Shown one piece after another: positions 7,250-14,634 of a stretch of DNA of 14,878 nucleotides. Each line of letters starts with the position of its first letter. The first letter of the stretch is position 1. A model generated the notes under the pieces. It was not told the DNA's origin and ran no database searches. It worked only from the letters and a program-made list of their open reading frames with translations. The stretch is taken from the NCBI GenBank assembly GCA_934378195.1, contig CAKRPO010000054.1, forward strand, positions 1-14,878, written 5' to 3'. The position numbers were made by a program, and so were the translations under genes. Source of the stretch: an uncultured Blautia sp. GTDB taxonomy: Bacteria; Bacillota; Clostridia; Lachnospirales; Lachnospiraceae.

Positions 7250-7284
7250 GGGTACTGTACCCTTCGGAAAAGCAGATTTTTCCG
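7250..7284 (+). promoter_or_regulatory. tandem hairpins between adhesin and major pilin
   Basis: Two adjacent stems fill the 76-base gap. The first is GGGTAC-T-GTACCC (7250-7262, the tightest bases necessarily in the loop); the second is CGGAAAA (7265-7271) with TTTTCCG (7278-7284) and a 6-base loop. Neither is followed by a T-run, since GGGGGC comes next. They look more like mRNA processing or stabilising structures at the 5' end of the pilin message, or weak attenuators, than true terminators. Confidence 0.5.
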
Positions 7285-7317
7285 GGGGGCAGTAATGCGA
7301 AAACAAGGAGGAAGAAA

Positions 7318-8814
7318 ATGAAACTATTGAAAAAAATCGCCGCAATAATGCTCTCCATTATGATGGTACTGGGAATGGCAAGCGTGGTAAGTGCAGCAGG
7401 AACAACAAGTGGTACATCTGCTGCTACAAGGGGAAAAATTACGATTAATAGTGCAATAGCAGGACAGACTTATAAAATTTATAGAATTTTAGAGTTAGAG
7501 AGTTATAATGCAGATACAAAAAGCTATGCCTATAAAGCGACAACTGAGTGGAAATCTTTTATTGAGAGTGGGGATATAAACGATCACTATGTGACTACTG
7601 ATGCTAATGGTTATGTGACATGGAAAGATGGAGCTAATGCTGGTGATTTTGCACAGAAAGCATTGGCATATGCTCATAATACTTCAAATAATATAAGTAA
7701 TAATGGCTCCAAAACAGTTGAAGAAGGAAGCAGCACTGTAACATTTGACAATCTTGATCTTGGTTATTATCTTGTGGAATCCAGCGTTGGTGCGCTTTGT
7801 GGTCTTACTACAACAAATAATGAAGTGACAATTGCCGAAAAGAATGGTGTTCCTTCAGTAGAAAAGAAAGTTCAGGAAGACTCTAAAGTAGGGAAAACTG
7901 ATGAATGGGGTGACAGCAACACAGCTGACATCGGACAGACTGTAAACTTCAAGACTACAATCACAGCACGGCCAGGTGCACAGAACTATGTACTGCATGA
8001 TAAAATGGATGCAGGATTAACATTTGATACAAACTCTGTGCAGGTAAAATTAAAGAAAAAGGATGAAACAACAGAAAGTGCAGTAGCGGTTTCTAAGTAT
8101 AATGTGAAGACTAGCGGATTAGAAAACTCAAATTCTTGCACATTCCATGTTGTATTTATTCAGGAATTCTGTAACACACTTGAAGACGGTGATCAGATCA
8201 TCGTTACTTACTCTGCAACTCTGAATGATGATGTAGAGTCTAAAAAGAATTATAAGAATGAAACATGGCTGAAGTATGGGGAAAGCAATGAAACAAATCA
8301 TGATATAACAACTACAAAAACCTTTGAACTTCCAGTATTCAAATACACAACAAAAAATGGTAATGAAATAAAACTTGCAGGTGCAACTTTCACATTAAGT
8401 AAGAATGCTAATGGAACAAATCCAATTGAGCTGGTAAAGACCTCAGAAGAGAATGCACCAGAAGACATCTACCGTGTAGCAAAGACTGGTGACGCAGACA
8501 CAGTGACATCAGTAACTACTCCAGATTCAGGTAAATTCACAATCAAGGGCCTTGATGCAGATACATACTACCTTACAGAGACACAGCAGCCAGACGGTTA
8601 TAACAAACTGTCTGCACCAATAACAGTAGTCATTGCTGAAAACGGAAATATCACTGTTGACACAACAACTGTAAATGAAGTTAAAGTCGAGAACAAGACT
8701 GGTTCCATCCTCCCATCCACAGGTGGAAGCGGAACAACCCTGATCTACATCCTGGGTGCAATTCTTGTACTTGGATCCAGTGTGGTACTGATCACAAAGA
8801 AAAGAATGAGATAA
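7318..8814 (+). CDS. major pilin (fimbrial shaft subunit, isopeptide-forming)
   Basis: 498-residue shaft pilin with the best ribosome binding site of the operon (AGGAGG, 7306-7311, six bases before ATG). The signal peptide is residues 1-27 (VVSA-AG region). D1 (about 38-177) ends with VTIAEKNG, which occupies the place of the classic VxVYPKN pilin motif and makes Lys175 the candidate inter-subunit cross-link lysine. D2 (about 178-330) starts PSVEKKV and ends YKNETWLKY, the Lys and Asn of a fimbrial D2 isopeptide domain. D3 (about 335-460) has FKYT near Lys342, the E-box YYLTETQQPDGY (Glu421) and the closing strand KVENK. The sorting signal is LPSTG (465-469), then a hydrophobic helix and KKRMR. 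The sortase C gene follows directly. Its middle is visibly more AT-rich than the sortase genes, consistent with exchange of the exposed part. Subunit identity is secure by architecture. Confidence 0.92.
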   Translation: MKLLKKIAAIMLSIMMVLGMASVVSAAGTTSGTSAATRGKITINSAIAGQTYKIYRILELESYNADTKSYAYKATTEWKSFIESGDINDHYVTTDANGYVTWKDGANAGDFAQKALAYAHNTSNNISNNGSKTVEEGSSTVTFDNLDLGYYLVESSVGALCGLTTTNNEVTIAEKNGVPSVEKKVQEDSKVGKTDEWGDSNTADIGQTVNFKTTITARPGAQNYVLHDKMDAGLTFDTNSVQVKLKKKDETTESAVAVSKYNVKTSGLENSNSCTFHVVFIQEFCNTLEDGDQIIVTYSATLNDDVESKKNYKNETWLKYGESNETNHDITTTKTFELPVFKYTTKNGNEIKLAGATFTLSKNANGTNPIELVKTSEENAPEDIYRVAKTGDADTVTSVTTPDSGKFTIKGLDADTYYLTETQQPDGYNKLSAPITVVIAENGNITVDTTTVNEVKVENKTGSILPSTGGSGTTLIYILGAILVLGSSVVLITKKRMR

Positions 8815-8860
8815 TCATTTTATAGAAGAATCAGGTTATTACAAAGAGCAACATAATTTT

Positions 8861-8894
8861 GCTGTACAGGGAATATTTTTATTCCCTGTACAGC
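8861..8894 (+). promoter_or_regulatory. 14-bp perfect stem-loop between major pilin and sortase C
   Basis: GCTGTACAGGGAAT (8861-8874) pairs perfectly with ATTCCCTGTACAGC (8881-8894) around an ATTTTT loop. It is followed not by T residues but, three bases later, by the AAGGAG ribosome binding site of the sortase. It may protect the 3' end of a processed pilin mRNA, slow readthrough, or hinder sortase translation. All of these would set pilin well above sortase. Confidence 0.75.
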
Positions 8895-8914
8895 AGCAAG
8901 GAGAGGATTGTAAC

Positions 8915-9763
8915 ATGAGAAAGCATATTTCGACAATTATTACAGTAATTATCTTTCTTACAGGTCTGTCCTTGCTGCTGTACCCGACAGTAAGTAATTT
9001 TTGGAATTCAAAGCATCAGACGCAGGCGGTTGCAGAGTACTCGGACCGCATCGAAAAGATGGGAACGCAGGAGAAGAAGCAGGCTCTGGAGCAGGCAGCG
9101 CAATATAACCAGACGCTGGTTTCAGATGCAGGGCGTTTTAATCAGTCAGAGGAGCAGGATGCTTTGTACAAAAGACTTCTGAATGCAGACGGAACAGGAA
9201 TGATGGGTTATATCACCATACCTGAAATCAAATGTAAGCTTGCCCTCTATCATACGGTGGATGATTCCGTCCTGCAGGTAGGCATCGGTCATCTGGAAGG
9301 TTCCAGCCTGCCGGTAGGAGGAAGCGGAACGCACTGTGTTCTTTCCGGACACAGAGGACTCCCGAGCGCGAAGCTTTTTACGGATCTTGATAAGCTGCAG
9401 AAGGGAGATGTTTTTCTCCTTCATATCTATGATCAGGTTTTTACATATGAAATCGATCAGATCCGTATCGTGGAGCCGGAGGATTATGGTCCGCTTGAGA
9501 TCGAAGAGGATAAAGATCTGTGTACGCTTCTTACCTGTACGCCGTACGGGATCAACACGCAGAGACTGCTGGTGCGGGGGCAGAGAATTGCGAACCGCGC
9601 GGGTGATGATTCCAGGATCACCTCAGATGCCGCAAAGATGAATACAGTGGTTGTCGCGACAGGCATCGCCATTCCGCTGCTTGTTATCAGTTTTATTGCA
9701 GTGGATATGTCAACCCGGCGTTCCAGAAAGAAGAGAAAGAAAAAAAGTAACCGTACGAAATAG
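8915..9763 (+). CDS. class C sortase (pilin polymerase)
   Basis: 282-residue membrane transpeptidase that would cleave pilin sorting signals between Thr and Gly and join the Thr to the pilin-motif lysine of the next subunit. It has an N-terminal membrane helix (about 5-23), an extracytoplasmic helical region (35-95), and a sortase beta-barrel from GYITIPEI onward. His146 lies in LSGHRGLP, Cys208 in LLTCTPYG and Arg217 in TQRLLVRG. A second, C-terminal membrane helix (about 243-264) with a very basic tail is diagnostic of class C. The region expected to hold the DPF/DPW-type lid reads ALYKRLLNADGTG, so the usual lid aromatic motif is not evident. Start fixed by AAGGAGAGG upstream. It sits directly after its presumed substrate, the major pilin. 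Confidence 0.92.
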   Translation: MRKHISTIITVIIFLTGLSLLLYPTVSNFWNSKHQTQAVAEYSDRIEKMGTQEKKQALEQAAQYNQTLVSDAGRFNQSEEQDALYKRLLNADGTGMMGYITIPEIKCKLALYHTVDDSVLQVGIGHLEGSSLPVGGSGTHCVLSGHRGLPSAKLFTDLDKLQKGDVFLLHIYDQVFTYEIDQIRIVEPEDYGPLEIEEDKDLCTLLTCTPYGINTQRLLVRGQRIANRAGDDSRITSDAAKMNTVVVATGIAIPLLVISFIAVDMSTRRSRKKRKKKSNRTK

Positions 9764-9790
9764 AAACAGCCAGTTCAGTGGGAGAAGAAG

Positions 9791-10789
9791 ATGGAGTATC
9801 GAAGGAAGAAAAACGGTCACAGACAGGTCAAAAACATAATATTTATGCTGGCGTTTGCCGCTGTCCTTGTCGGGATGATGACGAGGGTGCCGGTTCTGGC
9901 GGCGGATCAGACGAGGGGCAGTATTTCGATTGAATGTCCGGCAGAGGGAATGGAGCTTTCTCTGTACCGTGTGGCAGACTATGAAGACAGTTTTACGCTG
10001 ACAGGAAAATTTCAGAATTACCAGGTTTCCCTGGATCAGAAGGATCAGGATGGCTGGAAGGGAGTAGCGCGTACTCTTGCGGACTATATCGGACGTGACG
10101 GGATCGAGGCAGATGCGGTGGCGAAGTCAGGAAGTGACAGGAGTGCACGTTTTGAGGATCTTTCGAGAGGGCTTTATCTTGTGAGTGCGAAGGAGATCGA
10201 GGTGCAGGAGAATGGAAAGACCAGGATCTACACTCCGCAGGTCTCTCTGGTTGCACTTCCGGATTCCACGCAGGAAGATCCGTATAACATAGAAGTTTTT
10301 CTGAAATATGATGACAGGGAAAAGCCGGAAGGTTCCCGGACGAGGGTTCATGTGCTGAAGGTATGGAAGCAGGACAGGGAGGAAAAACGCCCGGCTTCTG
10401 TGCAGGTCGAACTTCTTCGGACGGATTCAAAGGGAAAGACAACGGTTGTTGACAGGCAGATTCTGAATTCGGAGAATCAGTGGTCTTATACCTGGGAAGA
10501 TCTCTCATCGCAGGCACGCTGGAGTGTGACAGAGCAAAAAGTGCCGTCCGGCTATACGGTAAGTACCAGCCGGCAGGAAAGTACTGTTGTGCTGACCAAT
10601 ACGGCAAAGGAGCCGGGAGGATCCGGAGACAGTGAAAATAATTCCGGAAACACAGGGCAGAAGCTTCCACAGACAGGACAGCTCTGGTGGCCGGTTCCGC
10701 TTCTTATGATGGCGGGGGTGATGTGTCTGCTGGCAGGTAAGGCACTGCGAAGATCCGGAGATAAAAAGAAGAAAAATGATGCGAGATAA
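9791..10789 (+). CDS. minor/basal pilin with CnaB domain, LPQTG anchor
   Basis: 332 residues, with GGGAG six bases before the ATG. The signal peptide is 1-37 (VPVLA-AD) with a long basic head. Residues 40-160 resemble D1 of the major pilin (RGSISI, LYRVADYE, FEDLSRGLYLV). PYNIEVFLKYD follows (165-174), in the position of a pilin motif, making Lys172 a candidate acceptor for cross-linking to the shaft. A CnaB domain (about 184-272) has the VLKVWK lysine (Lys190), the Glu in VTEQKVPSGY (Glu248) and the Asn in VLTNT (Asn270), a full set for an intramolecular isopeptide bond. A Gly/Ser/Asn linker leads to LPQTG (292-296), membrane helix and basic tail. Size, single CnaB domain and place between two sortases point to the basal, wall-linked subunit. 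Its LPQTG differs from the LPSTG of the other two subunits. Confidence 0.85.
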   Translation: MEYRRKKNGHRQVKNIIFMLAFAAVLVGMMTRVPVLAADQTRGSISIECPAEGMELSLYRVADYEDSFTLTGKFQNYQVSLDQKDQDGWKGVARTLADYIGRDGIEADAVAKSGSDRSARFEDLSRGLYLVSAKEIEVQENGKTRIYTPQVSLVALPDSTQEDPYNIEVFLKYDDREKPEGSRTRVHVLKVWKQDREEKRPASVQVELLRTDSKGKTTVVDRQILNSENQWSYTWEDLSSQARWSVTEQKVPSGYTVSTSRQESTVVLTNTAKEPGGSGDSENNSGNTGQKLPQTGQLWWPVPLLMMAGVMCLLAGKALRRSGDKKKKNDAR

Positions 10790-11432
10790 GAGAAAGAATC
10801 GACTTGGAAGATTTTTTACAGAGGCAGGGCTGATCCTGGTGGCATCGGCTGTGCTGCTTCTGATGTATAACCTGTGGGACAGCCGCCGTGCAGAGGAGAG
10901 GCAGGAGGAGATCCTGGCAGAATATCTGTCGGAAAACAAAAAAGCTTCAGAGGTTCCGTCGGATCCTGACGGGGAAGCGGCGGACAGTCAGGACATACCG
11001 GACTATATGCTGGACCCGGATATGGAGATGCCGGAGTTTACGCTGGGCAGTCTTGGTGATATATCATGTATCGGGATTCTGGAGATCCCGGCTCTTGATC
11101 TGCAGCTGCCGGTTATCAGTGAATGGAGTTACCCGGCTCTGCGGCTTGCACCGTGCCGATATACAGGAAGTGCCTATAAGGGTGATCTGGTGATCGCAGC
11201 ACATAATTATCAATCCCACTTTGGACGACTTAAGACGCTTTCAACGGGAAGTGAAGTAATTTTCACAGACGCAGTCGGAAATCGGTTCGTGTATCAGGTG
11301 GCTGTGATAGAAGCACTGACACCCTGGAGTGTGGAGGATATGACGAGCGGAGAATGGCCGCTCAGTCTGTTTACCTGCACCCTGGACAGTCAGAACAGGG
11401 TTACCGTGCGCTGTGAATACAGCGAGCAGTAA
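10776..11432 (+). CDS. second sortase (non-class-C), probable pilus base anchoring or accessory sortase
   Basis: 218-residue sortase whose ATG lies 14 bases inside the end of the basal pilin gene, with no strong ribosome binding site of its own, so translation is probably coupled. It has one N-terminal membrane helix (about 16-33), an acidic linker (55-90), then a barrel beginning ISCIGILEIPALDL. His143 lies in VIAAHNYQSHFG, Cys201 in LFTCTLD and Arg208 in NRVTVRCE. It has no C-terminal membrane helix and is much shorter than SrtC, so it is not class C. The AAHNY and TCT...RVTVRC signatures fit the class D/E-like sortases common in Clostridia, but I cannot fix the class without a tree. Coupling to the LPQTG pilin suggests it recognises that signal and attaches the pilus to peptidoglycan. 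Confidence 0.85.
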   Translation: MMRDKRKNRLGRFFTEAGLILVASAVLLLMYNLWDSRRAEERQEEILAEYLSENKKASEVPSDPDGEAADSQDIPDYMLDPDMEMPEFTLGSLGDISCIGILEIPALDLQLPVISEWSYPALRLAPCRYTGSAYKGDLVIAAHNYQSHFGRLKTLSTGSEVIFTDAVGNRFVYQVAVIEALTPWSVEDMTSGEWPLSLFTCTLDSQNRVTVRCEYSEQ

Positions 11433-11514
11433 CATTCAAATAGAATCCAATATAGCATTTTTGGAGGCTGATTTCAAGAATACTGTGTGAGGTGAAAGCA
11501 GATTCTAAGGGGAA

Positions 11515-12159
11515 ATGGATGAAACACAGGCTTATGATACTTTTCGCAGTGTAATGAACCGTAAAGATCCAGAAGAAAAAGCAACGGTGGATTTTGAAAA
11601 TGAATATTCCATTTCACTGAACGATAGAAATGACCGTGATGCAGCATCTTCCATTTTAACTACGATCAGAGAAGAAAATGATGCACAGCTGGCTCTGGCA
11701 CCATATTATTATTTCACTTCTTCTATGTATAAAGGAAAATGCACCAATAGCCGGGGTGGCATGATGACAGCGAAGAGTTCAGATACAGCATTATATTTTG
11801 CGAAAATTAATGGTAAACAGATTTATGAACTCGTGGAAAATTATCTCGCCGATGCTGATGAGAATTTTTATGTAACCAATAAATACGAATTACCAATTGC
11901 ATCCGGTATGAAAATGATCGTCAATCAAGCGGAAAGTGGATTTTCGTTAAAGGACTTAACAGTTAATGGTAAGAACATAGACAAAGAAAAGGAATACTCT
12001 ATTCTTCTTACAGATACCACAATGTCTGTTTTGAAAAAAATAAATCCGAAATGTGAGATTGAGCAGCTAAAAGATGCAACATTATCAAGTGCATGGATCG
12101 AAGCAATGTCAAAAGGACAGCAGCCGTCGGCACCGGAAGACTATATAGAGGTTGAATAG
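11515..12159 (+). pseudogene. 5'-nucleotidase C-terminal-domain protein, 3' remnant
   Basis: 214 codons are open from ATG 11515; the frame is closed by TAA at 11506-11508 just upstream. From about residue 55 the protein resembles the C-terminal substrate-binding domain of 5'-nucleotidase/UshA proteins: AQLALAPYYYF, then NGKQIYELVENYLA, the LPIASGMKM strand, and SGFSLKDLTVNGK...EKEYSILLTDT near the end. No signal peptide, metallophosphoesterase domain or lipobox is present, so the exported N-terminal part is missing and the ATG (AGGGG three bases upstream) is probably fortuitous. I have the impression that in related gut bacteria such domains end larger extracytoplasmic proteins beside sensor kinases, matching the next gene. 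The break also removed whatever separated it from the pilus operon. Confidence 0.6.
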
Positions 12160-12190
12160 TAAAAGTGGAGATAGAACAAACGGTAAATAA

Positions 12191-13448
12191 AAGAAAAAAA
12201 TAACAAAACTGTTGCTTATACTACTTACAATTCTTTTAAGCTTAGTCTGTATCAAGTATCTTATAAGTAAGTCTAAGAAGTATATCAGCGAAAATGGAAA
12301 AGGCAGTATGGGAGCTGTCCTTTGAAACGGATACGAACAAAAGTTTCTTTGAAGCATGGGAAAAAGAATCGGAAAGTACCCTTATATTTCTTCAGGAAAA
12401 TGGTCAGGCAATATCCGCAGATGGAACAAAAATGCGGATTGATATGCCAAGTAAATTTCTGCTGGACTTAAAGAATGGATACAATATTGGAAAACTGGTG
12501 CGTCTTGATTATGATCAGAAGAAAAAAGACGGTTATCTGGTTGCGATTCCATGTCAGGAATACACGATCAATGGGGAAACTTATACGGCAATTGGAACTG
12601 TGTATGATCATTCGAAACTGGATTCCATGTTAAAACTGAAAGGTTATGATGGGAAAGCATATTTGTTCATGCTGGATGATGACGGAAATATTACGTATAC
12701 GAACCAGAGTGGTGATAAATACCTGCGTAATTATTCTTTGCTAAAACATTTAAAAGGGGAACAGGCTATTACAGAAGAAGAGGCTGATTTGTTCAAAAAG
12801 AAGTTTGATAACAGAGAATTCGGAGTTGCACTTTTGGGAAAACAGAACCCCTATTATCTGGGGTATTGCCCGATAGAAAGCAACAACACCATTTTGGTAT
12901 GCATTGTAGCAAAGGGAGTTGTTGACAATGTGCTGATGGATTACCAGAAAACGGTGCTGTTTACAACAATACTCATGGCAGGTTTTATATTTTTGCTTTT
13001 TGCCGGATTATTCTACAGTATTTCCAGACTTAGTCTTACAGATCAAAGAGCAGAATATGAAAAAAGAAATAATGAACTTCATTTGCAAACAATGAAGGAA
13101 ATGGAAGTAGTCAATCAAAAACTGAAAAAGGCAAAGAACGTTGCAACAGAGGCTTTACAGACAGCTGAAAATGCAAATAAGGCGAAAACGGATTTTCTGT
13201 CTAATATGTCACATGATATTCATACTCCTATGAATTGGAAAATAAAAATTTTGAAGGTGCTTTCCGCGGTGCACACACTGAAAGGGGTGTGTCAGAATCT
13301 TTCCTTTGACCGTCTGTATGAGGTTAGTCATGAGTTGACAGAACTTTTGAGAGATAGGACCGGAGAGCAGCCGGGGATACCGGAAGCAATGGAAAAAGTA
13401 GCAGAAGTATATGAGATGACGATTGGAGAAATAAAGAAGAGACTGTAG
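12191..13448 (+). pseudogene. hybrid sensor histidine kinase with lost start, frameshift and deleted kinase core
   Basis: Remnant of a membrane sensor kinase. The first 44 codons (12191-12325) encode the N-terminal anchor (ITKLLLILLTILLSLVCIKY) in a frame with no start codon that ends at TGA 12323. The rest continues in another frame, open from ATG 12294. In that ORF, residues about 12-215 are an extracytoplasmic Cache-like sensor, 219-242 a membrane helix, 250-300 a coiled coil, and NKAKTDFLSNMSHDIHTPMN the DHp H-box with phospho-acceptor His307. The usual Arg of HDIRTP is His here (codon CAT). At Asn314 the sequence jumps in frame to an HPt segment with AVHTLKG (His327). The rest of DHp, the whole HATPase domain and any receiver are absent, so it cannot autophosphorylate. 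Three independent lesions make it a pseudogene, although the 384-codon ORF could still be expressed. Confidence 0.75.
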
Positions 13449-13507
13449 TATTAAGTGATGCAACATGACTTTCTGCCTTGGATCAAGTGCTTGGAACTTC
13501 ATAAAAA

Positions 13508-13792
13508 GTGTTGGACAAGGACGGGTATATGAAAGAACTGGAAAAAGCGACTTCTCGTATTTCAGAAATCACTTTGCAGATAACAGAATTGGAGAATGAG
13601 ATTGCCATAGCGAAGAAAAAATGTGATGAAGCAACAGGAAAAGAAATGGAAGTAAATGAGATTGCAGCATTGCAGGATTTTGACAAAATACAGCTGTCGA
13701 AGATTATTGAGAAAGTCTTTATTTATGGACCAGGACGTATGGAGATAAACTGGAAGATGGATGACATTTTCTACAAAGAAGAAAAAGCATAA
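13508..13792 (+). pseudogene. large serine recombinase, C-terminal remnant
   Basis: 94 codons from GTG 13508 (a TAA at 13502-13504 closes the frame upstream). The protein is a coiled coil (LEKATSRISEITLQITELEN) followed by LQDFDKIQLSKIIEKVFIYG and a final strand MEINWKMDDIF. This is the typical tail of large serine site-specific recombinases of Firmicute transposons and phages, which normally end with a zinc ribbon/coiled-coil and an R/M-x-I-x-W-K/R motif. The resolvase domain with the catalytic serine is absent. A clear terminator follows at 13816-13847. Family assignment is by resemblance. Confidence 0.65.
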
Positions 13793-13815
13793 ACTGAATA
13801 AGATTGTTCGCAGGG

Positions 13816-13847
13816 AGCATCACTGGATGAAAACAGTGGTGCTTTTT
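13816..13847 (+). terminator. intrinsic terminator after the serine recombinase remnant
   Basis: AGCATCACTG (13816-13825) pairs with CAGTGGTGCT (13834-13843) with one G-T wobble. The 8-base loop is GATGAAAA, and T5 (13843-13847) follows the stem. It lies 23 bases after the recombinase stop codon. Confidence 0.85.
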
Positions 13848-13880
13848 GCGAATTAAAAGCAAATTTTTTTTAGACTTATA

Positions 13881-14441
13881 TTGACAAAAGCAGAAATCTT
13901 AGGATTGAAGTTTGATGATTTTGATACAACAAGTCATACGCTTACAATTTCACGCCAGATAACAGCTAATCCACTTGTGGAAAAAGGAAGTGGTAAAATT
14001 CTGAAATATCGTATTGCTGAAAAGGAGCCGAAAACTGAGAACAGTTACCGGACACTTAGAGTTCCAGAAGCAATACTGGAACAGGTTCACGAGCGAAAGA
14101 AGGAGGTTGAAAAACAGAAAAAGAAATTGGGAAAAAACTACATTGACAGAAATTATGTGTCATGTTCCGACAATGGTCTTCCACATTCAACGTCTGCATT
14201 TAATAATGCATTGACGAAACTGTGTAAAAGAAATGGATTTCCACATCTTACGGTGCATAGTCTCAGGCATATGTATGCCAGTATTTTGTTGGAACAAGGC
14301 GTGCCATTAGTAAAGATTTCAGCACTATTGGGACATTCTTCCATTCATACTACTTTTGAGTTCTATTGTGAGACAATGAACGATGAAGATTCTATTCGTG
14401 ACTTTATGAACATGAAATTTGTACCGGGAGGTGAGGCTTAA
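13881..14441 (+). pseudogene. tyrosine recombinase/integrase, C-terminal catalytic half
   Basis: 186 codons; the frame is open from 13857, and TTG 13881 is only a nominal start without a ribosome binding site. The sequence enters the catalytic domain at LTKAEILGLKFDDFD, where intact integrases have (TG)LRxxEILGLKWxDxD. The first catalytic Arg is therefore replaced by Thr (ACA instead of AGA) or lost at the break. The remaining active site is present: a Lys in the EPKTENSYRTLRVP hairpin, HSLRH (His/Arg), LGHSS (His) and the nucleophile Tyr in TTFEFYCE. The N-terminal arm- and core-binding domains are missing. The stop overlaps the ATG of the next integrase fragment (TAATG) behind a GGGAGGTGAGG ribosome binding site. 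This indicates that two integrases were once encoded in tandem and translationally coupled. Confidence 0.8.
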
Positions 14442-14629
14442 TGATTGATCTGCCAAAGGCAAATTACATTGGGTGGAATGTAAAAAGTACTATAAAACTG
14501 AATGAAAGAGATACTTATGCATATCGTGTCGTCCTGAATTATCAGGACGGCACAAATACTATACAACAAAAATCTGGATTTAAAACAAAAAAAGAAGCGG
14601 AAGCAGCCAGATTACTGCAAGAGAGTTGA
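14441..14629 (+). pseudogene. second integrase, N-terminal arm-binding domain fragment
   Basis: 62 codons from ATG 14441, overlapping the previous stop (TAATG) and preceded by GGGAGGTGAGG, so this is an authentic start. YAYRVVLNYQDGTN followed by QQKSGFKTKKEAEAAR is the AP2-like arm-type DNA-binding domain found at the N-terminus of Tn916-like and phage tyrosine recombinases. After EAEAAR, where family members continue into the SAM-like core-binding domain, the sequence ends in LLQES and a stop. The core-binding and catalytic domains have been removed by an internal deletion. The piece beginning at 14635 in another frame is a likely 3' end of the same gene. The product might still bind arm sites but cannot recombine. 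Confidence 0.7.
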
Positions 14630-14634
14630 TAACC

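Noticed and set aside
7250..7284. Reading the hairpins before the major pilin as an intrinsic terminator
   Set aside because: Neither stem is followed by a T-run, and a strong ribosome binding site with the operon's major subunit follows directly.
9993..10670. Long (225-codon) minus-strand open frame
   Set aside because: It lies wholly inside the basal pilin gene on the opposite strand, is rich in Ser/Pro/His as antisense frames of GC-rich genes are, and has no ribosome binding site.
10505..10939. 144-codon minus-strand open frame spanning the basal pilin/sortase overlap
   Set aside because: It is the shadow of two well-supported genes and shows no independent signal.
13449..13507. Small frames between the kinase remnant and the serine recombinase remnant
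   Set aside because: All are short, lack ribosome binding sites and resemble nothing I recognise; treated as junction sequence.
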